A stretch of DNA of 64,000 nt from Marinarcus sediminis (lineage in GTDB: Bacteria; Campylobacterota; Campylobacteria; Campylobacterales; Arcobacteraceae). Shown here one piece after another: positions 62,287-64,000 of this stretch. The position numbers were made by a program, and so were the translations under genes. How positions within the stretch are numbered: the first letter of the stretch is position 1; the number at the start of each line of letters is the position of its first letter. Under the pieces are notes generated by a model, which saw only the letters and a list, made by a program, of their open reading frames with translations, was not told the origin of the DNA and ran no database searches. Where the stretch lies: the NCBI RefSeq assembly GCF_048571275.1, contig NZ_CP182357.1, positions 1,178,001-1,242,000 on the forward strand, given 5' to 3'.

Positions 62287-62481
62287 ATGCATGAAATTCA
62301 TATTCAATGTCCTTATTGTCTGCAAGCTGTCACCATTTTATTGGATACGGGCGTTTATGAAAACACCACCGTTGTTGAGGATTGCGAAGTGTGTTGTCGT
62401 CCCATTGAAGTCAGTTATGATGTCTACGCAGGGGAGGTGACTTCGTACAGTTATGAAAGCATTGAAGGCAATGAGTTCTAG
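62287..62481 (+). CDS. CPXCG-motif cysteine-rich protein
   Basis: The 64-aa protein has paired Cys motifs QCPYCLQ and EDCEVCCRP and an acidic tail, as in the CPXCG family of unknown function. Two Cys pairs should hold one zinc. It follows mutY by about 50 bases. Confidence 0.88.
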   Translation: MHEIHIQCPYCLQAVTILLDTGVYENTTVVEDCEVCCRPIEVSYDVYAGEVTSYSYESIEGNEF

Positions 62482-62637
62482 TCAGATGGTTTGTTTTGAT
62501 TAATTAATAAAAGTTTAAAAAATAAAACAAAAATTATATTTTATTGAAGTATTAAAAACAGTACCGATAGAATTTAGTGTAAAACTGTTTAAGAAAGTTA
62601 TTTTTGTTTATATCAAACATTTTTTTAAAGGTTCAAT

Positions 62638-63696
62638 ATGAAAATAGTTGCTTTATACTTTGAAAATATCGACCTGTTTTTAGAACACTGCGGCAATCAT
62701 CCCTCTGACTATGTTTTGTTGGTTGCTTCAAACACACAACTTGATTTAAAAAAGTTTAACCACGTCAACGTCAATGTGTATGGTGCCCTTTTCCCTCAAA
62801 TCATTTTTAACAAAACTTTGTATGATACAGGCTTAATTGCCATTGAAATCAACAGCAGTATGAATGTACATTTTATAAAAAGTATGCAGGAAAACTCATT
62901 ATTGGAAAGGAATTTCCAAAACGTCAAATCGGTCATTGCTGTTATAGAAGGGTTAAGTCAACACAGTGAAGAGTTTTTGCAAGAACTGTTTGAAAAAATT
63001 GATATAGACACCAATATTATTGGCGGAGGGGCAGGCGTAAAAGGGGAGACATCAAAAGCGGTGATTTTTGATAAAGAAAAATTTTATCACGATGGTGCCA
63101 TTTTAATTGCTTTGATTCATAATATCACTTTGGGTGTTCAGCATGGGTGGAGTTATTTACAAGGTCCATTTATTGTAACAGAGAGTGAAAAGAATATTGT
63201 CAAAAAGATTGATTATAAACCCGCTTTTGAAGTCTATAAAGAGGTGATTGAAAAAGATTGTGGCATTGAAATCAATGAACAAAACGTCGCGGATGTGTTA
63301 AACAACTACCCCTTAGGAGTGCTCAAATATGAAGGTGAACAAATTGTCAGAGAGCCTATAAGTGTGAGCAATGGAGAGTTGGTATTGGTGGGGAACATTA
63401 CTAATAATGCCCTTGTAAATGTCTTAAAAGGTAAAAACAGACATTTGCTTAATGCAGTTAAAGTAGCTTCTAATGATGCTCTAAAGGAAAATTGTGAGTT
63501 GGTCATTGTTTTTGATTGTACCACAAGGGAAAACTTTTTAGAAGAAAAATTTGAAGAAGAATTGGATATAATATTCAAAAAAGCTAAAAGTAGCACTTTA
63601 ATAGGAGCTGTTACTTTAGGTGAAATTGCTAATGATGGCAATCGTTACATTCATTTTTTAAATAAAACTTGCGTTATAGGGGGCATATGCTTTTAA
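62638..63696 (+). CDS. FIST-domain sensory protein
   Basis: The 352-aa protein has a FIST N domain (IGGGAGVKGETSKAVIF, then GAILIALIHNITLGVQHGW) and a C-terminal FIST C domain (ending CVIGGICF). FIST proteins are soluble ligand sensors coupled to signalling proteins. The gene overlaps the next, whose N-terminus looks like a sensor domain. Confidence 0.9.
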   Translation: MKIVALYFENIDLFLEHCGNHPSDYVLLVASNTQLDLKKFNHVNVNVYGALFPQIIFNKTLYDTGLIAIEINSSMNVHFIKSMQENSLLERNFQNVKSVIAVIEGLSQHSEEFLQELFEKIDIDTNIIGGGAGVKGETSKAVIFDKEKFYHDGAILIALIHNITLGVQHGWSYLQGPFIVTESEKNIVKKIDYKPAFEVYKEVIEKDCGIEINEQNVADVLNNYPLGVLKYEGEQIVREPISVSNGELVLVGNITNNALVNVLKGKNRHLLNAVKVASNDALKENCELVIVFDCTTRENFLEEKFEEELDIIFKKAKSSTLIGAVTLGEIANDGNRYIHFLNKTCVIGGICF

Positions 63697-64000
63697 ATCA
63701 ACTTTCAATTTCATATAAGTGCCACAGTTCAATCGGAAACAGTCTGAAATTACATGAAATGATGGATGAAGTCTTAAAGACATTTCTGCATGAAACCGAT
63801 GCCATTTATGGCAGTTTTTATCGTCTTGACAATCAAATCACACATGTTTTATCTTTGGGGAAGAGATTCTCGTATGAACTCAATGATCTTCTCAAAGAGG
63901 TTAAATACGAGAGTATCTATGTTAAAAAACAGAGTGAGTGTTTAAATTTGTTGGTTTATAGGCTGGAAAATGGGTTAATCATTCTTCTATACGACAACAA
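63687..64000 (+). CDS. GAF-like sensory protein, N-terminal part (partial at window edge)
   Basis: From an ATG at 63687, in another frame overlapping the FIST stop, an open frame runs to the window end (at least 104 codons). It reads LHEMMDEVLKTFLHETDAIY, then YRLDNQITHVLSLGKRFSYE, a GAF-like start. A histidine kinase or diguanylate cyclase output probably follows outside the window, as FIST genes are often next to such genes. Confidence 0.7.
   Translation, partial: MLLNQLSISYKCHSSIGNSLKLHEMMDEVLKTFLHETDAIYGSFYRLDNQITHVLSLGKRFSYELNDLLKEVKYESIYVKKQSECLNLLVYRLENGLIILLYDN

Noticed and set aside
1..64000. CRISPR array, tRNA or rRNA genes
   Set aside because: No regularly spaced repeats, no tRNA T-arm or acceptor pattern and no rRNA sequence were seen.

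Overview
The window looks like a chromosome of an Arcobacter-like member of the Campylobacterota. The DNA is AT-rich and genes are tightly packed. The HP0268-family gene, miaB and a DUF374 acyltransferase sit together as in Helicobacter pylori. There is a futalosine-pathway menaquinone gene (mqnE), and the histidine kinases, DUF502, FIST and YraN proteins are all typical of the group. The genus cannot be fixed from sequence reading alone, and no rRNA, tRNA or CRISPR array was seen.

Region 1 (1-14390) is the right-hand part of a Tn7-like transposon inserted in dprA. It opens with the C-terminal part of a TniQ/TnsD-like protein. At the far end it has a TnsE-like gene reading inward, two 18-nt repeats of 20-nt period resembling TnsB sites, and a terminus ending in ACA. 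Beyond 14390 lies the N-terminal third of dprA. Between the transposition genes lies cargo. The first block is an operon with a secreted endonuclease I, a receiver protein and a soluble histidine kinase. Next is a small cassette (Cys-rich 72-aa protein plus DUF2188) framed by 41-nt direct repeats. The last is a six-gene operon: small HTH gene, ParB-like gene, then jetA-jetB-jetC-jetD of the Wadjet plasmid-defence system. A ParB-like clamp protein placed as a lead gene of a Wadjet operon is the most novel-looking feature. The element as a whole should reduce DNA uptake (broken dprA, secreted DNase) and plasmid maintenance (Wadjet).

Region 2 (14.7-57 kb) is ordinary core genome: cytochrome c peroxidase, ilvC, a periplasmic binding protein paired with a sensor kinase, rnr-holA, rpsF-ssb-rpsR, nusA-cysS, HP0268-miaB-DUF374, mqnE, carbonic anhydrase, a bioF-like gene, transporters, a Cys-type formate dehydrogenase with thiS, pyk, argD, pyrB, pabB/pabC, a LapG-like protease, an SspB-like protein, the ndk-yceD-rpmF-plsX-fabH block, a ferredoxin, a 2-Cys peroxiredoxin and rho. 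The rpmF gene (50 aa) is easily missed because of its size.

Region 3 (57-64 kb) holds an acquired DpnI-DpnD restriction cassette next to a palindromic element downstream of rho. A predicted 30-aa membrane peptide with a TetR-type palindrome upstream follows, then metNIQ, mutY, a small Cys-rich protein, and a FIST protein overlapping a gene that runs off the window.

All gene names rest on recognised motifs and remembered family sequences; no search was run.
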